Assembly (NCBI GenBank): GCA_018881555.1
Contig: JACAXG010000328.1
Span: forward strand, 126,784 to 190,783
DNA: 64,000 nt
Direction: 5' to 3'
Source of the DNA: Amblyornis subalaris
Taxonomy: Eukaryota; Chordata; Aves; Passeriformes; Ptilonorhynchidae
Notes under the pieces: model-generated
The model's input: the letters and a program-made list of their open reading frames with translations, nothing else
What the model was told of the DNA's origin: nothing
Database searches by the model: none
Shown here: positions 40,501-52,400 of the stretch, piece by piece
Layout of the letters: each line of letters begins with the position of its first letter
Position numbering within the stretch: position 1 is the first letter of the stretch
Position numbers and translations under genes: made by a program

Positions 40501-43500
40501 GAGATTAATGGCCACCTTTCAAATCATGCACATGCAAACTAATTTTATTTGTCCAGAGTCAAATTCATGCTGAGAGTCAGAATCTGAAGATTTGAAGACT
40601 TTGCTACCTTGCTATCTAGAAACTTCTTCCCTTACACAAAAAAAAGACAAACACTGGGTATGAAACACTGCTTAAAACCACCTCTTTTCACACAGCATTT
40701 CTTTAACCAATTCAAACACCTGAAAACCATTCCACTGTGGTATGGCAGAAGTATATGGTGGTGACAAGCTCTATTCTCTAAAGAATACCCTCCCCACAGG
40801 GGCATGTTTCATTTAANTGGAAAAATCTGGGGCCTGACTGAAGCAATATCATATGCTGCCTGTCATGTTTCCAGTTAGAAAGCTCATTCTCACTGTGGTT
40901 TAAACACAAACTTTCTCTCAGATATCATCACTGAATGTGTTATATTTTTCCATTAAGTTTTAGCCCACTGTTTGTATTTAATTCTGTTTTCCTTGGCAAG
41001 GCGCGCACATTTTTTAATTCTGAACCACAAATTTTTTAAGTGGTTTGTTGATGTCACTAACTGACAACATGACAAGCTTTTCAAAACTTCCAGTATGAAC
41101 TGGAGACTTGCTCTGTTGATCACTGCACATCTAAACCAAAATTCAGTCTCTCTCCAAAGGCTCATGAACTGCTATATTAAAGGATGGTAGCATGACCCAA
41201 GCTAAGGTGAAGATACCATTTTAACACACGCTTTTAAGTGGTATGTAAAATACAAACAAACATGGGTTGTTCTGTAAGCTATTACAATTCTTTCTTTTGC
41301 AAAGATGTGGGTAGGTTTTAAACCCCCATACTTAATATTCAGTATTCTTGAAGCAGTGTTGCATCAAGATTATTCTCAATGTACAACTTAATGAATACCC
41401 CTAACTCTGGTCCTGAGCTCAACAAACTGGATGAAGTTTATCTGGACATCTAGCGAATCCCTTCAAGGAAGCAATACCCAATACCACAAAAGCCTACCAG
41501 AGAGAAATGTTGGCTCTACAACACCATTTCAGTCAAAACAAAGTAAGCAACATACCTTCAGGTAAAACAAACAAACAGACAGATCTTGCAGAGAGCNTGA
41601 TGTCAAAGCAGACTGTAGCTCAGAACGGCATGTCACTGGTGAGTGAATACTGGCATTAATATAGCCTGCAGCAGCTTTCTGGGAGTATGGTACATGTCTC
41701 ACTCTGAACTAAGCCTCATTTTACAGAGGACTTCCTTCTGGGTATTTTGTCCCACACAGGTGTGTACACACACACATTCTGCATTCATTTTAACAGCTGA
41801 TATAAGGTGACCAAAAATGTACAGGCTTATTTGGGTTTTACTGTAGATGTATCACAAAAGGCAATAACATTAATTAAGCAGAGATGATGGCAAATGAAAA
41901 GCTCTAGTAAATAACACACCAAGAGGACAACCATGTGCGAGATGCTGCTGTCTACCTGCCAGAATGCAGACCTTCTGTATCAAAGAAAAACTACTTTTTC
42001 CCTCACTGTTAGCACAGCTGAACAGATTACTGAACTTCAGGAAAAGATCCCAAGATAACATCAACAGCAACATACATTTCACACACACACAAAAAAAATC
42101 CCCCACAAATCTGTTTCGCACAACAGTTCATCCAGTCTACACAAACTAGGAGACGGAGACCTCTTCATTTCCCTTCAAGCTTCCTCAAAAATATCTGGGC
42201 TAGGCTTATCCGAAAATACAGGGGTTTGAGGTGTTCAATTTCCTAGCTACATCCATATTTCTTTACCAGAAACCAGGGCANATATCAAACAATATTCTTC
42301 TTGCTCCTACAGCCAGCAAGTGTGTAGTGATAATACAACTGAAGAGTTACTTGCCTCTTTTTAGGAGTGAGCATGTATCTTCAGTACAAAAGTATTTAAT
42401 AGAAACACTGTCCCATAAGTTGTACTACAGAATGTTCATNATTTCTTCCACTTACCATGAGATCTACTTAATAACTATTTTGAGTACTATCTTTACATAA
42501 AGGAACCTTGATGGTTTAAATAGAGGAGTAACATTTTTCTTGCAGAAAGTGAGTGTGTCTCATTCAGAGTTTAAAACAGCAAAACTCTCCTCTTCCTTTT
42601 AGTCAAAGTTCAGTACAAGTAACCCCTCTGAGCTAACCCTGAATTTTCTGTGGCTTCTTTAGGTGCTAGAGCTGAAAGCATAAGTACATAATACACAGAA
42701 TGAAAAGCAGTGACATATTTAAACCATACCTTAATACTCCTTCCATTTGGTCTTTGTTGTAGCCTTTTCCACTTTCACCTGCAGCAGATGCATTGCTCTC
42801 CTTCGTGCTATTGGGCTTACTTTGATCACTGCTACTGGCTGGTTTTCGGCAGTAAGCGCCTCCCCCAGCAGTACTTCCATTCTTCATAATAGCTTCCAAC
42901 AAAACTATAAAAACAACAGTATATCATAGTATCATTACAGGTATTAGTGATTAAGCCAGGCCTCTCAAGTATCTTAAATGAGAGCACCACATTACAAAAG
43001 ACTGCTACATCCTCCTTCCTTATTCATCATCAGTTTGCACCACAAATATTTCTGAAGCCCGTTTAGCAATTCCTTTTCATGGCAAAACTATGGAAAAGTG
43101 TTTCAAAATCAGTGACTGGACTCCTCCCATCCATCTCTGCCAAGGTAATGTAACACTGGAGAGAATTTGTCCAGGTCCTTCATTTCTAGATGTTTTTTAG
43201 AGGCACTGAACCTGTGCCTGGGGGTGAAAACATCTGAACACCTGAATAAGCAACTATAAATTGAAGAAGAGGAACTAACCTTATACTCTATAGAAACTGC
43301 AAATTATTCCACACAGAGATCAAGCCCATCTCCAGCACATTTCAGTTCCTACAGTACATACCTATCCGTAACCTGAGTCATTAGTGGCCAGAAACTGATG
43401 CTCTACTCCTTCCAGGCAATACCAACCGAAATTCAAACCACTGTTAAAATGCCACAAAACACTCAGGACCAGCCAACTAGACCCAATTCAAAACCTGAAT

Positions 43501-46500
43501 CTTGAAAACCACTAAGCTTTTGGAAGTTCTTGAAATCCTCTTTCATTCCATGTTCCAAGAGATCTCAAATTTGGCAGTTTTAATAAACATTATACACAAA
43601 GTCTGCTTTTTCTTTGGGACATAAGCCTGTATTTTGGGGATATCTGTCCTACCAATGAATCAGAAGCAATACCATTCTAACATAAGGGATGCACACAAAG
43701 TATAATACAGATCAAAGATTACTAAATAGTCCTGAAAAGAGATTCCTTCAGAGCAAGATGGCAAACTACAGAGGCCAAATTTATTTCATAAAGAAAATGC
43801 GTTACTATCTGCATAAAAAATGCTCTAAAAAAACTGCTAAGGAAAAATGTCCCATCCACTGTGAAAGCATGTTACAGCTTTATTGTTTAAAAGCACTTCC
43901 TTATAGACAGCTAGTGAGAAGATTCCTTAAGAATTTTCTCCTAAATCACAAAAAACATTTCTTCTCTGCCTAGCTCGTTCTTTCTTAGAGCAGCAGCAGA
44001 CTGGGATCCTACACATTACAGCTTGTATCTTGCTAAAGCACAGGAAAGAAAACAAAGTGGTGCTTTTTTTAAAAGAAGAGCCACCACTTCCCTAAAAACT
44101 CCCCAGTATTTACTTCTGGTTTTAAATTCATTCATTAGTGNATAGCTACATTGAGCCTGAACCAGAAAGTCAGCTGACTTCAGAGGTGGTCGTGTGCTCG
44201 CACCTGGCTCAGCAAGACTCATCAATTGATCAGATCAGGCTATTTACCGCAGAAATAAAGAAACAACTATAAGGTTTAGATGTCTAGTTGTAACTGAGGG
44301 GATGTTTTCACTACAAATGAAATTAGGTTCTTGGGAACAGGAGAGCTACAGCTCCATTATGGATTATAACTGAAGTACATATTCAATATTTGCAATACTT
44401 TATTCTAGTATCATCTGTTGTGGCATATAAAGTTCTGAGGTAAAGGAAGGAATAACAACTGCAATGAGGTGACCAGGTTTGCAGGTTAAGAACTAATCAA
44501 GAACAGAACTTTGAACACAGTGCCCTCAAAATGAAACATTTTCAGTCCAAATGTGCTCCAAACAAGTGCTAACAGAAAACAAAAATATTTTTCTATCCAG
44601 TATGACATTTAATACTGGTATCATGTGGAATCCTATTGAACATGTGACCCTCTCGAAATACTGCTTACTCAAAGTTTTGCAGTTCTTCCTTTTATATTGA
44701 TACTGCTCTAGAAATTTCTCATCCCTGCACCAACACTTGTGCAAAATCTGTGGGAGCAGTAATGGCAGAAATGCAGGCATGGGCAGTGGTTTGCATTTTT
44801 AACACCCAGTGTCTCTCCACAGCAAGTGTAGCTCTAAGTCTCTTAAGGAATAGGTTTGGCTGCAGTATACTTTCAACATTACTATTTTCTAATCACCTTC
44901 ACAGACCTCGTAACAGAGCTGCATTGCTAAGACAATGAAGTACTTAAAAAAAAATAAAATTCAAATACATCAGTTGAACTTCTTAGAATAGCAGGACACA
45001 GCATATACAAACATGCAATTGTTCTACATTGAAAAAGAAAACTACACAAAGGGTATGGGGCCATTGTTTTCTTCAAATAAAAGATACAGTTCAGATATTC
45101 AGAAACAACTTTGACTCTTCCATGAACTGCTGGTAGTAAAACCAGCTGTTAGAACTGTAATACTAACAATGTATTAAAGAAAACTTTCACNGTACATCTA
45201 CTGTTTCAAAAGGGAACCAAAGACTTTTTTTCTTAGCAGGTAAGACAACAAATCTTATCTCTGAATGTGTCTGAAGCCTCTCTTGTGTGTACTATTACCT
45301 GCTGTTGAATGAAAGATCCTTGGACTACACTTGATTCCATTATGCATTGAACATGACCTGCCCCCCACACACTTTCACTAATGGAAGAACTGTTTAATTC
45401 ATAATTTGTCCTAATGCAACATCCTAAAACCTAAGGTGAAACGCTCCCAAAAAATTATTTTTAAAGGCAGAAATGGGGCAAGCAAATCTTTAGAAGCACT
45501 GAAAAATAAAGTTTCCTTTAATGTCGTTTTCTGCCTTCAACTCCAAACAGAATGGCACCTAAGTTCAAAAAGGACATCTTGTCCTTTGTTATATTTAAAT
45601 CCATTCTTAAAAATCTTTTCCAGGCAAGCAATTAGATTCTGTCCAGTTGGAAAATTAATCATTAGGAAAAATCAAAATCAAACAATTTTTTGAACGGCTG
45701 AACCATAGAACGATTTTCTAGCAAAGAATGATGTCAACATGAACACCGCTACTATGAAGTCATTAGCTAAGTATCATTAAATAAGCACTGACCTTACATT
45801 TCACACTAGTAAAGCCTTAAAATAGCACTGCTGCGGTCAGCATTTTCAGGCAGAAGCTTTGTTTAGCAAAACTAAACTTCACTGACGACTGAACTAGTGC
45901 TGAATGCCCTTTAAATGTAAATGTTGCCAAAAGCAGATCACACACAGTATTGTTTTAGAGACAATAGTTAAAACCTATTCTCTGTCCTTTTGTAATCCAC
46001 TCTAACATCAGGAGGAGGAAGCTCCCCTCAGTAAAAGATTCAGCATTACCATTCTCATTGCTTTTATGACTGACAGAACTCCATTTGTGAAATGGTGGGC
46101 AATTGTTCTCAAAATGATACTAACAATATGAAGAAACTGCAACTTCAGTGAGAAATTGGTTTAACTACCTTCGAATCCATACTCCAAAGAGAAAATAAGT
46201 GAGCACAGTGCCAACTGGGGCTGCACCACATTGTCCTTTCACCATATAAACCCAACACATTATGACTGCAAAATAAGAATTTTTGTTAGAATTAAACGGG
46301 CTCACAAAACCGCAACTGCTTCTTTCTCTCTGGTACATGCTATTACACATTTTTAATTACCTGAATTATGAATTATGGGCTGGATTTTTTCCTTCGAGTG
46401 GACACCCCACTAAAAGATGTCAATGAAAGCAATTTAATTTGTTCTTAGTGTAAAATGCCAGTTGTAATTTATTGCACACCTTCCAGTTCTTGTTCTGAAA

Positions 46501-48714
46501 AAAAGACATTCTGTGTCCTTGCAGCTTACTGCATTTTTAACAGGGCCATTTAAGTGCCTGAAACTTTACAACCAAAGTAAATTCAATGAGTTGGTGTTGT
46601 TTTGGGAGGAAATGAGATGAGATTAAAAGAATTAACACCCTCCACAGCTGGAAAACTGAAGCACAGAGATATTACAAGTTGAGAGAGACCCCTAATTTCT
46701 AAATACCTAGTTCAAATCAGGCTTAGGGCCTGAATTTTTTCAGTGGTATTAGGGCATCTGCAATTCTCTTTAGCTTCAGATGGAGCTTTAACTGCCCACC
46801 AGTTCCACAAATCAGGCCCTTGTCTCAAGCTGAATACCTGAAAAACGAAGCACAATTAGCTGGTCACTAATGGAAACAGAGTGAAGTGACTTATTTAATA
46901 TCACAGAGAAATTCTGTGAAGCTTTTAATTTCAAGACACAATTCCCCAGATTACAGTCCACTACCACATGGCCATCTTCTTTTCCCCAGGTCTGTGTCTC
47001 ATTTGTGACTGACTTTGCTAATTTCCACAGTGAATAAAGCAAGTGTCCTACAGACAATAGCCTAATTAGCCATCTATTTCTTGCACTGAATACTTTATAA
47101 TGGTGGTTATGTAGTAGCAGGCCTAAAAAAAAAAACCCAAATGCTCAAAACAAATCAGATGAGGTTTTTTTTCCTGAAAGCTACTCTAACTCTTATCTTT
47201 GAGATATAAGATCGTAATGAACTATGTGAAGCAGACAAAGCTATTTGCTCTCCTTCGTGGAAGAAGCTGAATTGAAACCCTCTGCCTTCCTGCCTCCTGA
47301 CCAACACAGCTTCCAAAAAGCTGCAAGTATTTTCATGCATGTCATGTTGTCAAGCCAGAGAAATTTAGGGGAATATAGCAACATCTATACTGTCTTGCAG
47401 GAGAAAAAAACAAACACTTGAAAAACCAACCACTGTTCAAAAAAAAAAGTACTGGTGAGACCTTCATTTATTGTTTGCTGATAAAAAGTAGTCAGAAGAT
47501 AAGAGGCCAAAAAATGTTCACTAAATCTGCTCACCTGACTTAAAGGCTTCACTACAGAATAAAACACAGCAACTTCAAGTCAGGATTTTGCCCCAAACTC
47601 ACATTCCAGAAATGACAAATGCTGAGGCCTTTAAGTTGGCACAGAGCAACAGAGCACTGAAGTTGTTCCTACTCCTTCCACAGCACAGACCACGTAAGTG
47701 AGAACCAGAGGAACAAAACAAGTCACTGGTGCATCCAAAGGTGTTTTGAGCTCACTTCTGGCACTGTGTGACAGAAAGACTCCAAGACAGGTAACAGTTC
47801 TACATACACTAAAACCTTACTACTGTTCCTTTTAAAAAATTATTCCTAAACACCTTTTGCTAGAAAGACGCTAAGTATTTTTCAAGTTTTTAGTACAGAA
47901 TTGGCGGAAGAGCCCATTAAGTCTGAGGGGGAGCCACATATTCCATTTTCCCTAGGAAAGGTAAAACCATGTGCAATTCCTATGTGGCTACTGTACAACT
48001 AAAAGGGAACCAAAACCATGACAATCCAAACCACAAGTATATTAGAGAACGAAGACACGGTCCGCTCTGGAGCTGCAGCTCTTATTGCAAGCTGTTAGAG
48101 AGGGGTAATTCACAGTGACAGAAGAGAAGCCAACCCAGCCTGTCTCGGCCTGGGGCCTGAGATGTCCTGATGTTAATCGGGGCTAAGCCTCGTCTGTATG
48201 ACTGCGTTTATACTGATGGCTGAGTGGAGGAGGGGGAATGCAAGCGAGGAGCTGGCCCTGGGAGCTTCCCTTCGGCGCCGGGGGAGGTAAGCCCACTCCT
48301 CTNCAGTGCCTGACGCCAGAGTCATGCACTGGCGCGGGGAATCCACCTGCCCAGAGCGCTGCTCCTGGGCACACCGGCCTCCTTTCCCAGCCGAGTCGCG
48401 CACCTCGCCAGAGCCCCCGGGCTGGCTTTGGGGGCCGGGTCCCTCTCGCCTCAGCCTGCAGGGCCCCTCCGGGGCAGGCCCCCCCAGCGCCCGCCCTCCT
48501 GCGGGCCCCGCGGTCGGTCCGGGCTCGACCCGACGGAGCCGGGCCGCAGGCAGCGGGAGCGGGGAGGGGGCCGGGCTTCACCTCGGGCCGTCTCAGTCGG
48601 GTAGAGCTTCTGCGCCTTTCCCAGGAAGCGGAGGGCGCGGTCGCGGTTCCCGGCCTCCAGCGCCTCCCGCGCGATCCCGATGCACTTCTCGGCCTCGTCC
48701 CGGTTCCCCTCCAT
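25576..48714 (-). CDS. DNAJB14: DNAJB14, ER-membrane J-domain co-chaperone; complete, 8 coding exons
   Basis: DNAJB14 is a tail-region membrane-anchored Hsp40 of the ER. Its cytosolic J domain stimulates Hsc70 in membrane-protein quality control and partners DNAJB12. Exons in transcript order: 48582-48714, 42730-42904, 33214-33359, 30094-30279, 29640-29734, 28864-28973, 27478-27650, 25576-25700. They sum to 1143 nt, 380 codons plus stop (human 379). The N-terminal helical region is [11 protein letters not shown]. The J domain runs about 109-170 (NYYEVLG to KRKQYD) with the catalytic HPD at 137-139. A G/F-like linker with FGGAFP follows. The single membrane segment is about 248-267 ([19 protein letters not shown]). 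The C-terminal DUF1977 region ends [10 protein letters not shown]. The start has an in-frame ATGG in the CpG island. All introns are GT/AG. Confidence 0.97.
25701..33213. other. DNAJB14 3' introns
   Basis: Introns between the J-domain, membrane-segment and DUF1977 exons (25701-27477, 27651-28863, 28974-29639, 29735-30093, 30280-33213). They are AT-rich with no recognisable repeat family or RNA gene. Open frames that overlap exon ends are read-throughs into intron. Confidence 0.7.
33360..42729. other. DNAJB14 intron 2 (9.4 kb)
   Basis: This is the largest intron in the window, between the Ser-rich linker exon and the J-domain exon. I find no convincing gene, RNA or transposon here. Several A- and T-runs and a short CA run occur at about 42082-42091. 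Open frames up to about 135 codons have no family resemblance. Confidence 0.65.
42905..48581. other. DNAJB14 intron 1 (5.7 kb)
   Basis: Intron 1 runs from the CpG-island donor to the exon starting at 42904. It is AT-rich until about 48.2 kb, where the CpG island begins. No coding sequence, RNA gene or repeat is recognised. Confidence 0.65.
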
Positions 48715-49110
48715 GGGCTTCTCCTTCCGCCGCCTCCGCCCGCCGCAGCGCAGAGAGAAGGGGCCCGAAGCCAGAGCGGAGCCGGGCGGGGCGGAGGGGC
48801 CGAGAGCGGCGCGGGGCGTCAGGCGGGGCTGCGCTCACTCCGCAGGGCTCATGCCGCCGCTGCCCCGGCGCTGCCGCAGCCCCAGCGCGGCGCTCGCACC
48901 GGCACCAGCCCGGCCGCCCCTTCCGGGCCCCGCCGCGCATGCGCCGCCCCGCCCGCCCCGGGCTCCGCCGCTGCCCGGCCTGGAGCGGCTGGAAGGGCCG
49001 GGAGCGCCAGGCTCGTCCCGGGCGGGAGCGCCGCCGCTCGCCCGGCCAGCCCCGGGAGGGAGCCGGCTGCGATGGAAAAGTACCGTGCGTCACTGCGGCC
49101 CCGCACACAT
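48230..49110 (-). promoter_or_regulatory. DNAJB14 CpG-island promoter
   Basis: A dense GC/CpG stretch spans exon 1 (48582-48714) and about 400 bp upstream. There is no TATA box. An ETS-type CCGGAAG (- strand, 48920-48926) sits just beside a perfect NRF1 palindrome at 48935-48944, a pairing common in housekeeping promoters. The transcription start is inferred near 48800-48930. Long open frames here on both strands are products of the GC composition. Confidence 0.75.
48935..48944. promoter_or_regulatory. NRF1-type site GCGCATGCGC (DNAJB14 promoter)
   Basis: A perfect 10-bp palindrome matching the NRF1 consensus, about 220 bp upstream of the DNAJB14 start codon and 8 bp from an ETS-type motif. 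Binding is inferred from the motif only. Confidence 0.65.
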
Positions 49111-50100
49111 GTGAGAGGAGCCCGCACGGTGGGCTTCCCGTGCCCTATGCTTTAAGGTATTCATTAGCACCTCGCAACTGTTCAGTGTAATTAGTGACAT
49201 CAATTACATCCCGGCAAGGACTGCTTTGCCGCGAAGGAGGCACTCGGGTGCTGATCCAGGGAAGCAGCGCAGCGCCAGAGGAGTGCAGTTAACACAGGTC
49301 TAAATAGCGTCTCCGATGTAGGTCACCGCCTTCCAGCTACAGTGCTGCAGCAGAGATTACTGCCTGCAAGAGCTTAGGGAAACACAAGGGCCTGCTCGCT
49401 GCAAAACCACCTCCATTTGCAAAATTTTATTGCTGGATGCAGTTCTGAAGGCACAGCTTGCTACCCCCAGCCNCACACAGTGCCCATTCCATTCTGCCTC
49501 AACAAAAGGAGGTTTCCCTTACCACAGAAACAGGGAGGGCTTTGCTTTAAGAAATGAACTTGGGGAGTGGAGGACAGGTGAAAGATGTGTCCAGAACCCC
49601 CTGTAAGCCCCGGCTACTGAGGATTCTACTGCACGGCAGAATNTAAAAGCTGCTGCAGGACAGGCCCTGGTTCCATGGATGTCTCTCTGCAGAGCTTTTA
49701 CAAGCTGAAACAGTAAGAAGGGCCAGGGCCTAACATGAAATCAAGTGAAGCAGAGGTTTTCAACATCCCTTCAGCTTATTTTACCTTCTCCATGACAGAC
49801 CCTTTCCCTCTATGAAGGCTGACATTGAGTAAAACTCGCCTTAAACAGTATCAGCCTTTTATCTGTAAAGACAACTTGAGCACACAACACACAGGGTCAA
49901 TTAGAAAGAATGTAACTTTACAGCAGGGATAAAACCCTGTGCCGTTTGTTTCATGGTAGTTTCTCAGAGCAGTATTCCCAGGCTGTATTTCAAGATGCCC
50001 CAAGCCCAGCAGGAAGGGTTGTCAGAGTTACATGTTCTTGGAATAACTTCAAGAGCTCCACAGTGGAGACCAAATATTTTTTCAGTTAATGGACAGGAGA
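49111..50100. other. H2AZ1-DNAJB14 intergenic gap
   Basis: About 1 kb separates the inferred H2AZ1 poly(A) site from the DNAJB14 CpG island. Both genes run leftward. I see no gene or repeat in it. Confidence 0.6.
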
Positions 50101-50439
50101 CAAATCAGTCTTGACATAACATTTATTGAGTATTTCCACTCTAGTAGATGAAAAGTCTGTACAAAACCAAACATTTCCATTACTTAAACCAATCCAAAAA
50201 CAGTCAGCTCAATTAAACCCACTACAAACACAATAGCTTCTTTGAAGCCATGGTAACACTTAAATACAGTTAAGACTTCAATGCAGAAATTTGGTTTGTT
50301 AGAACGCTCAAGGGAGCTTTAGCTTCTCAAAGTTAAAAAAAGGCAAAATCGTGTTTCACAGATACAGTCCACTGGAATCACCAACACTGGACAAATTAAG
50401 TACTTCGAGTCCTGAGATAACAAGGAATCCTGGTATCCT
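50100..50439 (-). other. H2AZ1 3' UTR with AATAAA at 50122-50127
   Basis: About 340 nt follow the H2AZ1 stop to a canonical AATAAA on the - strand (TTTATT at 50122-50127). The presence of a poly(A) signal fits the known polyadenylated, replication-independent nature of H2A.Z mRNA. I noted no histone-type 3' stem-loop. Confidence 0.7.
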
Positions 50440-52170
50440 TTAGACAGTCTTCTGTTGTCCTTTCTTGCCAATGAGGGACTTGTGGATATGTGGTATTACA
50501 CCTAAGAAAGAACAACAATTAAGACCATGTTATTTCTCTTCAACAATTTTCCTCAACTTCATACTTCAAATAAAATCACAGCATTAAGGTGTCACGAGTC
50601 TGTGACAGTTCATACCACCAAAACACCCACAAACAACAAGCAATTGACATACCACCACCAGCAATTGTTGCCTTGATCAGAGAATCCAGCTCTTCATCTC
50701 CTCTAATGGCAAGCTGCAAGTGACGGGGAGTGATACGTTTCACCTTCAAGTCTTTGGATGCATTTCCTGCCAGCTCAAGGACCTGAGATGAGACCATTTT
50801 TAAACAGTTACAAAATCAAGTGAGACCAACTGCACGGTCTTAGCTGTTTAATTCTCTGTTCCAAATGCAGTGTCACTATTAGTGACACCGAGACAGCAAA
50901 CAATGCCTCTTTTGAAAAAGTTCCTCCTTTGGAGCTCTGCATTTAGTTTTCCCAATAACAGAGTAAGTGTTTTACAGCCGATATGGCATGCTGTAATGGT
51001 CCATTTTAAAAGTTATTTCACACACTGCATTTTTCCTACAAGTCACAGCACAAGATTTGCACGAAATGCAGATGATTTATATTTCATGGTCTTCTGATGA
51101 TGCATGCACTTAAAATCGGCTCAAAGCACATGAAGAGTCCACAACCCAGTCCAAACTGGCAAAATACAGTAAGCTCTGGTCATTATGCCACTTGGGAGTT
51201 GACCACCTTGCTTGCACCCCTTGCAGAAGTTTTACCTCAGCTGTCAGGTACTCCAAGATTGCAGCACTATACACAGCAGCTGTGGCTCCCACACGCCCGT
51301 GGCTGGTCGTCCTAGACTTCAGGTGTCTGTGGATGCGGCCAACAGGGAACTGGAAAATAGCAGAAGTATGAACAGGCTGTAACAAAAGAAAGCCTCCGCA
51401 CAAAACCACATCCTGGGCAGCAGAATCCCAGTTGCAGAGGCACAGGCTGCATTTCAACCCTTGAGAATCCAGTTAGGACATTGCATGCCACACTCACATC
51501 AGCAACTTCACGATTCTCAGCACAAGCAGCAGCAACAGCCACAGGAGAATATTTTCACTTCTGCACAGATATGCAGAAGTCTAAAACCGGTTGTGTGTGC
51601 TGATGTCTGGTTTAGAATCCTTACACCATTCCAGATAACAGGCAGACAGCAGAGTGCGAAGGTTTCACACTGTACAACCAAATCAACACGGGGAAGGCCA
51701 GCCTGACTTTCACTCACCAACGCCCCGGCCCCTGCTCACCTGCAATCCAGCCCGTTGGGAACGGGACACTGCTTTGGTCTTGGTCTTCCCAGAGTCCTTC
51801 CCAGCTTTCCCGCCAGCCTGGCAATGCCAAGAGAAGAACAGGAGCTGACGTCTCCCATCGCGCATGCGCCCCGTCCCCGCCACCCCCACGCCACGCAGAG
51901 CTGCACGCGCGGCTACGAGGCGCGTGCGCGCCGCCCGCCGCACCGCGCGGCACAGGCCGCTCCCCGCGCGCATGCGCGGCCGCCGCTCCCCGTCCCCGGG
52001 GCGCCAATGCGCGTGCGACCACCCCCCCCTCCGCCTCCGCCTCCCCCTGAAGTCCGCACGCGTTCCCCCCCTCCAACCCTTAGCAGCGGCACCACCCCGG
52101 CCCCCGCCACCCCCGGCAGCGCCGCCGCCGCCGCTTGCTCCCCCGGGCGGCCCCTGCGGCTCCTCACCAT
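50440..52170 (-). CDS. H2AZ1: H2AZ1, histone variant H2A.Z.1; complete, 5 coding exons
   Basis: H2A.Z replaces H2A in nucleosomes at promoters and regulatory DNA, deposited by SRCAP/p400 complexes. Exons in transcript order: 52168-52170 (ATG only), 51740-51817, 51236-51349, 50653-50782, 50440-50501. They sum to 387 nt, 128 codons plus stop, exactly the family length. Paralogue-diagnostic residues favour H2AZ1 over H2AZ2: Thr at codon 15 (KTKAVSR), Ser in HLKSRTT, and Val at the end (GQQKTV). The acidic-patch/docking region [16 protein letters not shown] and the Z-specific [13 protein letters not shown] tail are intact. Odd: codon 13 is Thr (GKTKTKAV) where human has Ala. Introns, a poly(A) signal and a TATA/CCAAT promoter suit a replication-independent histone gene. 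Confidence 0.98.
51860..51869. promoter_or_regulatory. NRF1-type site GCGCATGCGC (H2AZ1 intron 1, distal)
   Basis: A perfect NRF1-consensus palindrome inside the first intron, 43 bp from the exon 2 acceptor side. Binding is inferred from the motif only. Confidence 0.6.
51968..51977. promoter_or_regulatory. NRF1-type site GCGCATGCGC (H2AZ1 intron 1, proximal)
   Basis: A second perfect palindrome, 108 bp from the first, also in intron 1 and about 190 bp downstream of the start codon on the transcribed strand. Related imperfect GCGCGTGCG sequences lie at about 51920 and 52010. Confidence 0.6.
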
Positions 52171-52302
52171 GGCGAACCGGAGCGCAGCGCCGCGCAGGCT
52201 GAGGCAGAGAGCGTCCCGCACGCACCGAGCCCGAGCGACAGCACCAACCTTCCCCGACCCGCCGCGATTCAAACTGCACCCGCTCCCGCCTTCCCCCGGC
52301 CC

Positions 52303-52308
52303 TTTATA
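52303..52308 (-). promoter_or_regulatory. H2AZ1 TATA box (TATAAA)
   Basis: TTTATA on the + strand gives TATAAAGG on the - strand, 133 bp upstream of the ATG. That places the start site near 52275 and a 5' UTR of roughly 105 nt. A TATA box in an otherwise CpG-island promoter is known for H2A.Z genes. Confidence 0.8.
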
Positions 52309-52353
52309 ACCACACCGCGCGGCCGCATCCGGGAACCCCGGCCTCGCCGTCAG

Positions 52354-52400
52354 CCAATGGCCGCGGGCGGGACGGCCGCTCTGCCCCAGCGACAACCAAT
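52354..52400 (-). promoter_or_regulatory. Two inverted CCAAT boxes of H2AZ1
   Basis: CCAATGG at 52354-52360 and CCAATGG at 52396-52402 on the + strand are inverted (ATTGG) with respect to H2AZ1, about 46 and 88 bp upstream of the TATA box. The 42-bp spacing and position fit NF-Y sites of histone promoters. Confidence 0.75.

Noticed and set aside
48238..49190. Frames of 294-305 codons on the + strand opposite DNAJB14 exon 1
   Set aside because: GC-rich composition leaves few stop codons in a CpG island; the translations are low-complexity and resemble no protein family.
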